Of a DNA stretch of 64,000 nt, positions 25,198 through 33,047 are shown piece after piece. This stretch comes from DATGLG01 sp035294245 (lineage in GTDB: Bacteria; Pseudomonadota; Alphaproteobacteria; JACZXZ01). The DNA lies in the NCBI GenBank assembly GCA_035294245.1, contig DATGLG010000041.1:124001-188000 (forward strand), in the 5' to 3' direction. A program made the position numbers and the translations under genes. The first letter of the stretch is position 1. Every line of letters starts with the position of its first letter. The notes under the pieces were generated by a model. It saw only the letters and a program-made list of their open reading frames with translations, made no database searches and was not told where the DNA came from.

Positions 25198-26217
25198 ATG
25201 CGCATCGGCATCATCGGCGCGGGGGCTATCGGCGGCCAGCTCGCGGTTCGGCTCGCCAATGCGGGAGTCGAGATCGGCCTCCTCGTCCATCGCGAGGAGC
25301 AGCGTGCGGCCATCGCGGCGCATGGCCTCAAGCTGCTGCTCCCCGGCGGCCAGGCGCTCGTCGCCCGCAACCTGCGCGTTGCGACCGATTGCGCCGCCCT
25401 CGGTGTCCAGGATCTCGTCATCCTGGCGCTCAAGGCGCATCAGATCCGGGCCGTGGCGCCGGCCATGCGCAGCCTCTTCGCGCCGGCAACGGCGGTGCTT
25501 TCACTCCAGAACGGGATTCCTTGGTGGTACTTCCAGCGCCATGGCGGCCCATGGGAGGGACAGCATCTTGCCGCGCTGGACCCCGATGGCGGCATCGCCG
25601 CCGCGATCGCGCCCGAGCGCATCATCGGCAGCGTCCCCTATATCGCCGGCGACGTTATCGCCCCGGGCGTTATCCGCCATGGTGGCGGCGACCGACTTCC
25701 CATCGGCGAGCTCGACGGTCAACCCAGCGCGCGCATCGGCCGGATCTCCAAATTGCTGGCGCAAGCAGGGATCAAGAGCCCGATCCTCCCGGATATCCGC
25801 GCGGAGCAGTGGTTCAAGATCTGGGCCAACTCCTGCGTCAATCCGCTCAGCGCGCTCACCCATAGCGCGGTCGGCGGACTCATCACGCATCCCGCCACGC
25901 GCCACCTGCTCGAGCTCATGATGGCCGAGGTCGCGGCGGTCGCCACGCGCTTGGGGGTGGAGATGCGCGGAACCCTCGCCGAGCGAATGGCGATCCTCGA
26001 GAAGGTCGGGGGGCACAAGACTTCGATGCTGCAGGACGTCGAGGCCGGCCGCGCCCTCGAGCTCGACGCCCTCCTGGGCGCTCTTATCGAGCTCGGCGAG
26101 CGCACGGAGGTTGCGACGCCCCATCTCGCGGCCGTCTATGCCTGCGCCAAGCTGCTCGACCGCGAGATGGCGGAGCGGAGCTGCGCCTTCGCTATGCAAA
26201 GCCCGGCGGCCGGCTGA
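25198..26217 (+). CDS. Ketopantoate reductase family protein
   Basis: NADPH-dependent reductase of 339 residues, related to 2-dehydropantoate 2-reductase. The dinucleotide motif GAGAIGG is at 7-13 from the ATG at 25198, which has a purine-rich GGGAGGGGAGAGGGG just upstream. A catalytic lysine candidate is in EQWFKIWANS, followed by NPLSALTHS, and the C-terminal GGHKTSMLQDVEAGR segment is a PanE/ApbA hallmark. It could act in pantothenate synthesis, but several paralogues of this family reduce other 2-oxoacids, so I do not assign panE firmly. Confidence 0.85.
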   Translation: MRIGIIGAGAIGGQLAVRLANAGVEIGLLVHREEQRAAIAAHGLKLLLPGGQALVARNLRVATDCAALGVQDLVILALKAHQIRAVAPAMRSLFAPATAVLSLQNGIPWWYFQRHGGPWEGQHLAALDPDGGIAAAIAPERIIGSVPYIAGDVIAPGVIRHGGGDRLPIGELDGQPSARIGRISKLLAQAGIKSPILPDIRAEQWFKIWANSCVNPLSALTHSAVGGLITHPATRHLLELMMAEVAAVATRLGVEMRGTLAERMAILEKVGGHKTSMLQDVEAGRALELDALLGALIELGERTEVATPHLAAVYACAKLLDREMAERSCAFAMQSPAAG

Positions 26218-26226
26218 GCGGCCGCG

Positions 26227-27492
26227 CTATGCCGGCGCCCGCGCGGCCTTCGCCGGATGCCCCGCGGCATAGGCGACCAGGGCGCCCGCCGCCGTCGAGA
26301 GCAGCGTGCCGAGGAAGACGCCGAGCTTCGTCTGGAGGGCGAGGGCATCGTCCGCGAAGGCGAGATCGCCGATGAAGAGACTCATGGTGAAGCCGATCCC
26401 GCATAGGATCGACACGCCGTAAAGCTGGCCAAGGGTCGCGCGCGCGGGCGGTGCCGCAAGCCCGAGCTTGAGGGCGAGCAGTGCCGCGCCCAGGACGCCG
26501 ATCTGCTTGCCGAGAAAGAGCCCGGCGGCGATGCCGAGCGTGACCGGGTGAAGGAGCGTCGCCCAGCCCACCCCCGCCAAGGAGAGACCTGCATTGGCGA
26601 AGCCGAAGATCGGAATGATCAGGAACGCCACCCAGCCATGCAGCCTGTGCTCGAGCACGCGCAGGGGCGAGGGCATTGCCGCAGGTACCCCGCGATCCGC
26701 AAGGGCGGCCGCCTGGATGGGCGCAGGCCGTCTCGCGCGGAGTGGCACCGTGAAGGCGACCGCCACGCCGGCGAGAGTCGCGTGCACGCCCGATTTCAAC
26801 ACGCAGAGCCAGATGATGACTCCGATCAGGAGATAGGCGGCGATGCGGGTCACGCCAAGATAGTTGAGCAAGGCAAGCACGGCGATGCCGAGCCCGGCCA
26901 GGCCGAGCGCGAGGAGCTGGAGATCCCGGCTGTAGAAGAGGGCGATGATCAGGATTGCGGCCAGGTCGTCGATGATGGCGAGGGCGGTGAGAAAGACCTT
27001 GAGGGAGGCGGGAAGCCGCGGCCCGAGCAGCGACGCGATGCCGAGCGCGAAGGCGATGTCCGTGGCCGCCGGAATGGCCCAGCCATGAAGGGCGCCGCTC
27101 GCCAATCCGCGATTGAGGCCGATATAGATCAGCGCCGGCATGATCACGCCGCCGAGCGCCGCGAAGCCCGGCAAAGCGAGGCGGCGCCACGACGCGAGCT
27201 CGCCTTCGAGGGTCTCTCGCTTGATCTCGAGCCCCACGAGCAGGAAGAAGAGCGCCATCAGGCCATCATTGATCCAATGAGCCAGGCTTTCTTCGAGAGC
27301 GAAGCCGGGAATGCGGAACCCGAGCTCGACGTGGAGGGCGGCTTGATAGGCGGAGGCCAGCGACGTATTGGCGACGGCGAGCGCAAGGAGCGCGGCGCCG
27401 ATGAGGATGAGGCCGGAGGCCGCCTCGAGCCGCAGGAATTCGCGCAGCATGGCGCGCGGCTTGTCGAGAAGCGGGGTGACGAGCCGCATCAT
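26227..27492 (-). CDS. nhaA: Na+/H+ antiporter NhaA
   Basis: Inner-membrane antiporter of 421 residues exchanging internal Na+ for external protons, important for pH and sodium homeostasis. About a dozen hydrophobic helices are seen. FFLLVGLEIKRE and the ion-binding double aspartate in IIDDLAAI are intact, together with GIGFTMSLFIG near the C-terminus. It is convergent with the ketopantoate-reductase-family gene, with a 9-bp gap. The upstream side opens onto a 322-bp intergenic region. Confidence 0.95.
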   Translation of the reverse strand: MMRLVTPLLDKPRAMLREFLRLEAASGLILIGAALLALAVANTSLASAYQAALHVELGFRIPGFALEESLAHWINDGLMALFFLLVGLEIKRETLEGELASWRRLALPGFAALGGVIMPALIYIGLNRGLASGALHGWAIPAATDIAFALGIASLLGPRLPASLKVFLTALAIIDDLAAILIIALFYSRDLQLLALGLAGLGIAVLALLNYLGVTRIAAYLLIGVIIWLCVLKSGVHATLAGVAVAFTVPLRARRPAPIQAAALADRGVPAAMPSPLRVLEHRLHGWVAFLIIPIFGFANAGLSLAGVGWATLLHPVTLGIAAGLFLGKQIGVLGAALLALKLGLAAPPARATLGQLYGVSILCGIGFTMSLFIGDLAFADDALALQTKLGVFLGTLLSTAAGALVAYAAGHPAKAARAPA

Positions 27493-27622
27493 CGAGGCGG
27501 TCTCCTCTGTCTGCGCGACCAGCCGTCCGGACCGCGGCGGGGCTGGACGACGGCGAATGTCCTAACACGCCGCGCCGTGAAGGAATAGCGGCTGGCGTGG
27601 CGGATCGGGCCGGTGTCCTCAT

Positions 27623-27657
27623 AAAAAACTGGCCCCGCCGGGGGGCGACGGGGCCAG
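27623..27657 (-). terminator. Rho-independent terminator
   Basis: CTGGCCCCG (27629-27637) pairs with CGGGGCCAG (27649-27657) as a perfect 9-bp GC-rich stem. Read on the minus strand, the hairpin is followed at once by six U residues (AAAAAA on plus, 27623-27628). It would end transcripts coming from the GGDEF-like gene or an RNA gene upstream of it. Confidence 0.85.
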
Positions 27658-27661
27658 GAGA

Positions 27662-27698
27662 TGAAGCGGCACCCAGGGGGGGCCCGTGGGCCGCTTCA
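27662..27698 (-). ncRNA. Second hairpin; candidate small RNA or structured 3' UTR
   Basis: TGAAGCGGC (27662-27670) and GCCGCTTCA (27690-27698) form a perfect 9-bp stem with a G/C-run loop. It lies immediately upstream, in the minus sense, of the terminator. Together with the 117 bases up to the protein gene at 27815 this could be a processed 3' UTR or an independent small RNA. Structure is seen; expression is inferred. Confidence 0.4.
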
Positions 27699-27814
27699 GG
27701 GTGCGCAGGAACCGCTTGGGAGTGAGGTGGGCGTCCGGGTCAACCGGCTCCTGCGCCAACGCTGAAATCACTCAATCAATGCGCAATCCTCGTTCATGGT
27801 TCCAGATCGCCGGA

Positions 27815-28303
27815 TCAATGCTTGCCCCTTCCGGCCGCCGGCTTCCCGCGGCGCCGTGCCAATTCCGCGACGAGGTCGGCGGAGCTGGCCATCTCGTCCG
27901 TCCAGCCATGCACCGCGGTGAACTCCATGTGGCGCGTCAGCGCCGTCCAGCCGGATTCGCGCAGCCGCCGCACCACCCGGCTATGAAGGTGATTGGTGAG
28001 CGCCTCGTCTCCGCTCTCGTCGGTGGCGCGGGGGCCGAGATAGAGCAGGCCGATGCCGCCATCCGCGAGGCGTCCCACGGGGCCGAAGCGGTTGAGCGCC
28101 TCGCCGATGGCTTCGGTCGCCTCGTGCCGGCTCGGCCCGCCAAGATGGATGGCGAAAAGGGAGACCGGGACGTGGACCCCACGCAGCATGCGCAGGCTCC
28201 GCTCGATTGCCGCGTCGAAGGCGTACCAGGGCAACAGGTTGGAGCTCTCGACCGGGGCGGCGGCACGATGGCCGGGACGCAAGAATGTGGAAAACAACGT
28301 CAT
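27815..28303 (-). CDS. Hypothetical protein with degenerate GGDEF-like fold
   Basis: I do not recognise this 162-residue protein. Its middle part has the strand-helix-strand rhythm of a nucleotide-cyclase domain: HVPVSLFAIHLGG, then a helix, then GRLADGGIGLLYLG where a diguanylate cyclase would have R..GGDEF. The catalytic GGDEF residues are absent, so it could bind but hardly make cyclic di-GMP. A Lys/Arg-rich tail follows. The ATG at 28303 has a GAGGAG site about 11 bases upstream; the frame opens at 28360. It is 150 bp downstream of the histidine kinase gene on the same strand, and the intervening AT-rich bases may carry its own promoter. Confidence 0.6.
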   Translation of the reverse strand: MTLFSTFLRPGHRAAAPVESSNLLPWYAFDAAIERSLRMLRGVHVPVSLFAIHLGGPSRHEATEAIGEALNRFGPVGRLADGGIGLLYLGPRATDESGDEALTNHLHSRVVRRLRESGWTALTRHMEFTAVHGWTDEMASSADLVAELARRRGKPAAGRGKH

Positions 28304-28453
28304 CTGCCCGCTGCTCCTCGGTTCCAGGTCGCACGACCCACAACGCGCATTACCTAACATCCGCGCGAAGACATTGAAGGGAATAAGATTGGGACATTAT
28401 TAGGACAGCTGCGCCGGCCCGCCCCGTTAGCCGGGCATGATTTCACCCGGAAT

Positions 28454-29962
28454 TCAGCGCATTAAGGGCAGGGCGACGATGACCCTGAAGCCGCCGCCGT
28501 GGCGGTTCTCGGCGGCGACGACGCCCCCCATCGCCTCGACGTTGCGGCGCACGATCCAGAGGCCCAGTCCGAAATGCTCCTTTCCTCCGGCCGGTGGGGG
28601 CGAATCGGGGACCTCGGCCTGGGAGCGGATGGAGACGAAGCGCTCGAAGATGCGCTCGATCTTGTCCGGCTCCACGCCGGGGCCGCGATCCGCCACCGTG
28701 AGCTCGGCAACGCCGCCGCGCGCGCGCAGATTGACCTCGATCCGCCCGCCGCGCGGGCTGAAGCTCACGGCATTGTCCAGAAGATTGTGGACGACCGTCT
28801 CGAGCAGGCTGGCGGCGCCGATTACCGTGAGGCGCGGCTCGATGACGACGTTGATCTGGGCCCGTACGGGATCGTAGGTCTCCCGATACTCCCCCGTGAT
28901 CTCCTCGACGAGCTCGGAGAGAGGGATGCGCTCGCGCGGCGGATTGATCGAATCGGCGATCGTCTCGTCGAGCTGGCGCGCCGCCGAAACCAGGCCGTCG
29001 AGACGGTCGATCGAGCGATCGATGAGCTCGATCGCCCGACGCGCCCGGGCGTTCTCCGGAGGGATCCCGCGCCGCAGCGGCTCGACGGATTGCGCGATGA
29101 TCCCAAGCGGGGTCTTGAAGGCGTGAGCGGTCTCCTGCGCCGCCAGCCGCAACGCCTGCGCGGAGGAGCGGAGGCTGGCGACGAGGCGATCGAACTCCTC
29201 GGCGACGCTGGCAAGCTCGGGAATGCGGTTGAGGGAGGTGAAGGAGCCGCGCTGCTCCCGTCCCATGCGCAGATTGCGCGCGAGCTGGCCGAAGCGGCGC
29301 AGGTTGAGGCCGACTTGCGCGAAAAGCACGATCACGAGAAGCGCCATGACGAGATAGATGCCGGCGGCAACCCTGATCGCGGCCGTCTGCCAATAGGGCT
29401 TGCCGAGCGACGAGCCGAGGAAGGCCGCAGTCTGGTTCGAGGTGATCACCGCCCAGCAGCCGGAGTTCGCCTGGATGGGCGTGATCGAGGTGAGAAGCTC
29501 CTCGCCGCCCGCGGGGTTGGTGTAGCGCACCGAGAGCGGAACCACCGCCTGGCAGCTGTCCTTCAGCCGGTCGAGGATGCCCGAGCTCAGAAGATCCTGC
29601 TGTTCCTGCTGCAGGTATTGGGCCGAGACCGGCGGGGCGGAGGCGACATAGAAGAAGGATTGGAGCGAGGCCTCGTTCGAGGGGCGGTAGAGGATCTTGA
29701 TATTGGAGCCGGCGACGCCGAGCCGCGCCACGGTCTGCGCGATCGCGATCATGGTCGAGCCGTCGACTTTCTCGACGAGCGGCCGCAGCGTCTCGGCGAT
29801 CAGCTTCCCCTGGGCCTCGACGCTGTCGAGCAGGAGCTGGTTCTTTTCCGCATCCGCCGCCTCGAACTGGTTGTAGATCAGAATCGGCACGGCGAGGAAG
29901 ATCGCGAACAGAACGACGAGCTTGATCGCGAAGGAGCGCCACACCCGCTCGAGCTGCCCCAT
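28454..29962 (-). CDS. Sensor histidine kinase (ChvG-like)
   Basis: Membrane kinase of 502 residues. Transmembrane helix 1 (about 11-30) and helix 2 (about 190-215) enclose a periplasmic sensor domain, followed by a HAMP-like linker. The phospho-acceptor is H280 in AHAFKTPLG. The ATP-binding domain has the N box NLLDNAVSFSP, G1 DRGPGV, F box FERF and G2 GLGLWIV. The FSPRGG wording of the N box recalls the alphaproteobacterial ChvG/ExoS family, which senses acid or envelope conditions. It starts 4 bp after the regulator stop (ATG 29962), so the pair is cotranscribed. Signal and targets are unknown. Confidence 0.88.
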   Translation of the reverse strand: MGQLERVWRSFAIKLVVLFAIFLAVPILIYNQFEAADAEKNQLLLDSVEAQGKLIAETLRPLVEKVDGSTMIAIAQTVARLGVAGSNIKILYRPSNEASLQSFFYVASAPPVSAQYLQQEQQDLLSSGILDRLKDSCQAVVPLSVRYTNPAGGEELLTSITPIQANSGCWAVITSNQTAAFLGSSLGKPYWQTAAIRVAAGIYLVMALLVIVLFAQVGLNLRRFGQLARNLRMGREQRGSFTSLNRIPELASVAEEFDRLVASLRSSAQALRLAAQETAHAFKTPLGIIAQSVEPLRRGIPPENARARRAIELIDRSIDRLDGLVSAARQLDETIADSINPPRERIPLSELVEEITGEYRETYDPVRAQINVVIEPRLTVIGAASLLETVVHNLLDNAVSFSPRGGRIEVNLRARGGVAELTVADRGPGVEPDKIERIFERFVSIRSQAEVPDSPPPAGGKEHFGLGLWIVRRNVEAMGGVVAAENRHGGGFRVIVALPLMR

Positions 29963-29966
29963 CACC

Positions 29967-30752
29967 TTAGGTATCTTCCGCCTCCCTGTCGCGCCAGCGA
30001 TAGCCGAATCCGGAGTAATTCTCGATCTCGTCGAACTCCGTATCCACATCGCGGAACTTCTGGCGGATGCGCTTCACGAAGGCGCGAACATTGGAGCGGT
30101 ATCCCTCGGCGCCGTAGCCGGCCATGAACCCCTCGCCGTGCACCAGGTCGTAGAGCTCGCGGTAGCGGACATCCTGCCCGGCGCGCGTCGCCAGCAGATC
30201 CACCATCTTGAACTCCGTGATGCTGAGCGGCACCTCCTGGCCCTTCCAAAAGGCGCGGCTCGTCTCCCGGCGCAGCTCGAGGGCGCCGCGATGAAGCACG
30301 GCCGTGCCGTGCTCCGATTCGGCGCTGGCAGCCTCGAGGCTCTCGGGCTTGCCACCCTTGAGCCCCGACAGGATCAGGGTCATCCGCCGCAACAGGATGG
30401 CAAAGCTGCGCGACTTCTCCACGAAATCCACGGCGCCGCCCTGGAGCGCCGCTTCCTCGTAGATTTGATCGGTGAGGACGGTGAGGAAGATCACCGGCAC
30501 CTGGAGCCCCGCGGCGCGCATGCGGCGCAGCACCTCGATGCCGTTCATCTCCGGCATTTTCCAGTCGAGGAGGACGATGTCGCCGCTCTGCTGGTTGAGG
30601 AGGTGATCGAGCGCCGTCTCGCCCGAGCCGAAGGAGACGACGGAGAAGCCGGCGTCGATCAGGTTCTGCCCGAGCGACTCGCGGAAGAGCTCGTCGTCGT
30701 CGACGAGAACGACATGCCCTTGAGGCGGGCTTTGTTCGGAAAGGTTAGTCAT
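29967..30752 (-). CDS. OmpR-family response regulator
   Basis: Regulator of 261 residues with a receiver domain (about 12-125) and a C-terminal winged helix (about 160-250, with LSITEFKMVDLL and the AFVKRIRQKFR recognition region). The acidic pocket (D18-D20), phospho-site D63 and T91 are intact. The conserved lysine (K113) occurs in EKSRSFAILLRR rather than the usual KPF motif. The ATG at 30752 overlaps the end of the preceding lipoprotein gene by 8 bp. It probably controls its own operon or envelope genes, inferred from the kinase partner. Confidence 0.88.
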   Translation of the reverse strand: MTNLSEQSPPQGHVVLVDDDELFRESLGQNLIDAGFSVVSFGSGETALDHLLNQQSGDIVLLDWKMPEMNGIEVLRRMRAAGLQVPVIFLTVLTDQIYEEAALQGGAVDFVEKSRSFAILLRRMTLILSGLKGGKPESLEAASAESEHGTAVLHRGALELRRETSRAFWKGQEVPLSITEFKMVDLLATRAGQDVRYRELYDLVHGEGFMAGYGAEGYRSNVRAFVKRIRQKFRDVDTEFDEIENYSGFGYRWRDREAEDT

Positions 30753-31200
30753 GAGACCCCGTACGCAAGGAAGCGAGACAGGCGCTGCCGGCAAGGCCGC
30801 GCGGACCCTTCGGCTTGAGATCGTAGGTGAGCGCGCGAAAGGTCTGGCTCGCGAGGTCCATATAGAAGAAAACCTCCAGCCCGCAACCGCTCGAGCCATA
30901 GCCCCAGACGACGGCGGGCGGCTCGTCCCGTACGGTGAGGGGGCTTCCGATCAGCTGACGCATCTCGTCCTCCGACAAGCCGACGAGCTTGGCGGGATCG
31001 ATCGGCTGGGGCGGCTTGCCTTTCTCCTTCGGTGGCGGCGAGGGCACGGGCGGGGGCAGCGAGGCCTCGCGCTGCACCTTCACACCGGTATCGGCCTCGG
31101 GCGAGACCGGCGGTGCCGGCGGCGGTGCCGCCGTTTCCGCGCAGCCACCCAACGCCAGCGCGACCGATAAGGAGATCACGCGCAATCCTCGCATGGCCAT
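30745..31200 (-). CDS. Lipoprotein with BamE-like C-terminal domain
   Basis: A 151-residue predicted lipoprotein: hydrophobic signal peptide and lipobox ending at C20 (ALGGC). A Pro-rich linker (about 23-68, with PPPVPSPPPKEK) and a compact domain follow. The segment VGLSEDEMRQLIGSP, then hydrophobic strands with VFFYMD, resembles the SmpA/OmlA (BamE) fold, which often contacts outer-membrane assembly partners. It overlaps the response-regulator start by 8 bp, so it probably forms one transcript with the two-component pair and may be its sensory accessory. This role is inference. Confidence 0.7.
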   Translation of the reverse strand: MAMRGLRVISLSVALALGGCAETAAPPPAPPVSPEADTGVKVQREASLPPPVPSPPPKEKGKPPQPIDPAKLVGLSEDEMRQLIGSPLTVRDEPPAVVWGYGSSGCGLEVFFYMDLASQTFRALTYDLKPKGPRGLAGSACLASLRTGSHD

Positions 31201-31565
31201 CTCTTCAAAATGGGGGTCCGGACGCCCCGAACCGCGGACCTAAAATACGATGTTGTGCAAGGCGCTGCAAACAATGACATTTCGGCGCAGCAGGCGGCGA
31301 CCGCAATATTCCGGGGCGGGCCGGTCACGAGCGCGCCGTCAAGTGGCGCCTGCCCTCAAGATGAGGCAAGTTTTATTTTAATTTGCCTCTCCTGAAATCT
31401 ATTCGAGCACTTTTCCTCGTGACCCTCGCGCTATTCTTTCTGTACTAATGAACAACTCTGGCTTAAGGGATTTTTTACAGGCAATGCCCCACGCTTGCTT
31501 TGCGGCGGCGCGTGCAGGCGCCGGGTCGGCCTCGCGGCGGACCAGCCGGATTGCGGGAGGGGAGC
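31201..31565. other. AT-rich intergenic region upstream of the CHAP gene
   Basis: This 365-bp gap has no convincing coding region on either strand. It separates the divergent lipoprotein-regulator-kinase unit from the CHAP-domain gene. Base composition drops clearly between about 31365 and 31470, where promoters are likely. An inverted repeat is listed separately. Confidence 0.6.
31363..31389. promoter_or_regulatory. Inverted repeat with AT spacer
   Basis: GAGGCAA (31363-31369) and TTGCCTC (31383-31389) form a perfect 7-bp inverted repeat around a 13-base AT-rich spacer. It could be an operator or an RNA hairpin. No T-run follows on the plus strand, which argues against a terminator. It lies about 180 bp before the CHAP gene start. 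Confidence 0.4.
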
Positions 31566-32051
31566 ATGAGATCGTGGCGGCACGCCTGGTTGACCCTCGT
31601 TCTCGTCACGGCCTCGGTCGTCGGGTCGGGGGCAGCCTGGGCCATGCAATGCGCGCCTTATGCGCGCGATATTTCGGGCATCAATCTCCACGGCAGCGCC
31701 TGGACATGGTGGCAGGCGGCCGACGGCCAGTATGGCCGCGGCAATCGGCCGCAAATCGGCGCCGCCCTCGTCTTCAAGAAGAGCCGCACCATGCCGTCCG
31801 GCCATGTCGCGGTCGTGACCGGAATCGTGAATGCGCGCGCGATCACCGTCGATCATGCGAATTGGGTTTCGCGCGGCGTCTTGCGCGGCAGCGTCGAGAA
31901 GGACGTCGAGATCGTCGACGAATCGCCGAACAACGATTGGAGCCAGGTCCGCGTCTGGTACGCGCCGACGCGCGAGTTCGGCACGAAAATCTATCCGGTC
32001 TACGGCTTCATCTACCCGGCGTCCCAGGGAAAGAGCGTCCCCAGCAGCTAA
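31566..32051 (+). CDS. Secreted CHAP-domain protein
   Basis: A 161-residue exported protein with signal peptide (cleavage probably after AWA, residue 26) and a CHAP domain, the NlpC/P60-like cysteine amidase or endopeptidase fold of peptidoglycan hydrolases. The catalytic triad can be read as C29 (QCAPYAR), H80 (SGHVAVV) and N99 (DHANW). The domain makes up nearly the whole mature protein, so there is no separate wall-binding module. The ATG at 31566 follows a GGGAGGGGAG site. It probably trims peptidoglycan in the periplasm. It is divergent from the lipoprotein-regulator-kinase unit. Confidence 0.85.
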   Translation: MRSWRHAWLTLVLVTASVVGSGAAWAMQCAPYARDISGINLHGSAWTWWQAADGQYGRGNRPQIGAALVFKKSRTMPSGHVAVVTGIVNARAITVDHANWVSRGVLRGSVEKDVEIVDESPNNDWSQVRVWYAPTREFGTKIYPVYGFIYPASQGKSVPSS

Positions 32052-32164
32052 GCGTGGCCGCCGGGTTGGTCTTGCGAATCCGAGGAGCGGGCGGCTAGGC
32101 TCGCCGCCATGCTGGAGCTGCCGATTCCCGTGACGCAGGACCATGTCGGCGGGCGCAACCTGCC

Positions 32165-32566
32165 GTGGCGATAAAAGCCTATCTCTGGGTGGCCCTCGGC
32201 AGCGCGCTCGGCGGAGCGGCGCGCTACGGGGTTTCGGCCTTGTTCCTTGTGGCTGGGGCTCAGGGTTTTCCCTGGGCGACGCTTCTCATCAATATTCTCG
32301 GCTCCTTCGTCATCGGCTTCTTCAATACGCTGACGGCGCCCGAGGCCCGCTTCTTCGCCCCCGCCCATCTGCGCCAGTTCGTGATGATCGGGATGTGCGG
32401 CGGCTTCACGACCTTCTCCGCCTTCAGCATCGAGACCATTGGCTTGATCGCGCGCGGCGCTGGCCTCGCCGCCGGCGTCTATGTCGCGGCTTCGCTCGCC
32501 TTCGGCCTCCTCGTCGTCTGGCTCGGCCACGCCCTCGCGGCGCGGCTCAATCGACTGAGCGTGTGA
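32165..32566 (+). CDS. crcB: Fluoride ion channel CrcB/Fluc
   Basis: Small membrane protein of 133 residues with four hydrophobic helices that works as a dual-topology dimer exporting fluoride. The hallmark segments GGAARYGVS (about 16-24), the NILGSFVIGFFN stretch and GMCGGFTTFSAFSIET are present. Translation appears to start at GTG (32165). I looked for a fluoride riboswitch in the 113 bases upstream and did not see one. Confidence 0.93.
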   Translation: MAIKAYLWVALGSALGGAARYGVSALFLVAGAQGFPWATLLINILGSFVIGFFNTLTAPEARFFAPAHLRQFVMIGMCGGFTTFSAFSIETIGLIARGAGLAAGVYVAASLAFGLLVVWLGHALAARLNRLSV

Positions 32567-32579
32567 GCGCGACCATCGC

Positions 32580-32966
32580 TCAGGCCTTGGCGGCGACTCC
32601 CTCCACCTCGAACAGCCAGGCGGGCGAGGCCAGCGCCTGAACGATCACCATCGTCGAGGCCGGGGCCGGCTCCTTGACATAGCGCTCGCGGACGGCGCGC
32701 GCCGCGGCGATATGGGCGGCATCGGTCAGGTAGTAGTTAATCCTGACGAGATCGCCGAGATCCATATCGGCCGCTTGGAGTGCCGCCCGGAGATTGCGCC
32801 AGGCCTGATCGGCCTGGGCCTCGAAGCCGTCGAGGGCCTTGCCCTCGGGCGTGACCCCGACCTGGCCGGAGATATAGAGCCAGCGCGCCTGTGGCGGCGC
32901 CTCGACGGCGTGGCTGTAACGGCTGGCGGGCCTGGCGATGGTCGGCGGATTGATGTGCTTGAGCAT
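32580..32966 (-). CDS. RidA-family protein lacking the catalytic arginine
   Basis: A 128-residue protein of the YjgF/YER057c/UK114 fold, with LYISGQVGVTPEG and the FEAQADQAWRNLRAAL helix. In true RidA deaminases an arginine follows a proline in a P-x-R-S/T-x-V motif. Here the equivalent stretch reads APASTMVIVQAL without arginine. It is therefore probably not an archetypal enamine/imine deaminase, but a member of the non-RidA subgroups of unknown activity. It is convergent with crcB and lies upstream in orientation of nothing obvious; the ABC importer genes end 81 bp away. Confidence 0.85.
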   Translation of the reverse strand: MLKHINPPTIARPASRYSHAVEAPPQARWLYISGQVGVTPEGKALDGFEAQADQAWRNLRAALQAADMDLGDLVRINYYLTDAAHIAAARAVRERYVKEPAPASTMVIVQALASPAWLFEVEGVAAKA

Positions 32967-33047
32967 GAATTCCTCCCCTTGGGAATGTTTTCCGGCGTCG
33001 GCTGAGACTCATTTCCCGCGCGGCCTGGCGCGATGATGGCGCAAAGA

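Larger units (their letters stand above)
27493..27814. other. Intergenic region between nhaA and the GGDEF-like gene
   Basis: This 322-bp stretch has no convincing protein gene. Its nhaA-proximal part should hold the nhaA promoter. The rest contains two consecutive strong hairpins that read as RNA structure on the minus strand (listed separately). Confidence 0.6.

Noticed and set aside
28327..28338. GGTCGCACGACC palindrome before the GGDEF-like gene
   Set aside because: Five-base arms are short and expected by chance in GC-rich DNA.
32052..32164. Fluoride riboswitch before crcB
   Set aside because: The conserved pseudoknot motif was not found in the 113 bases.
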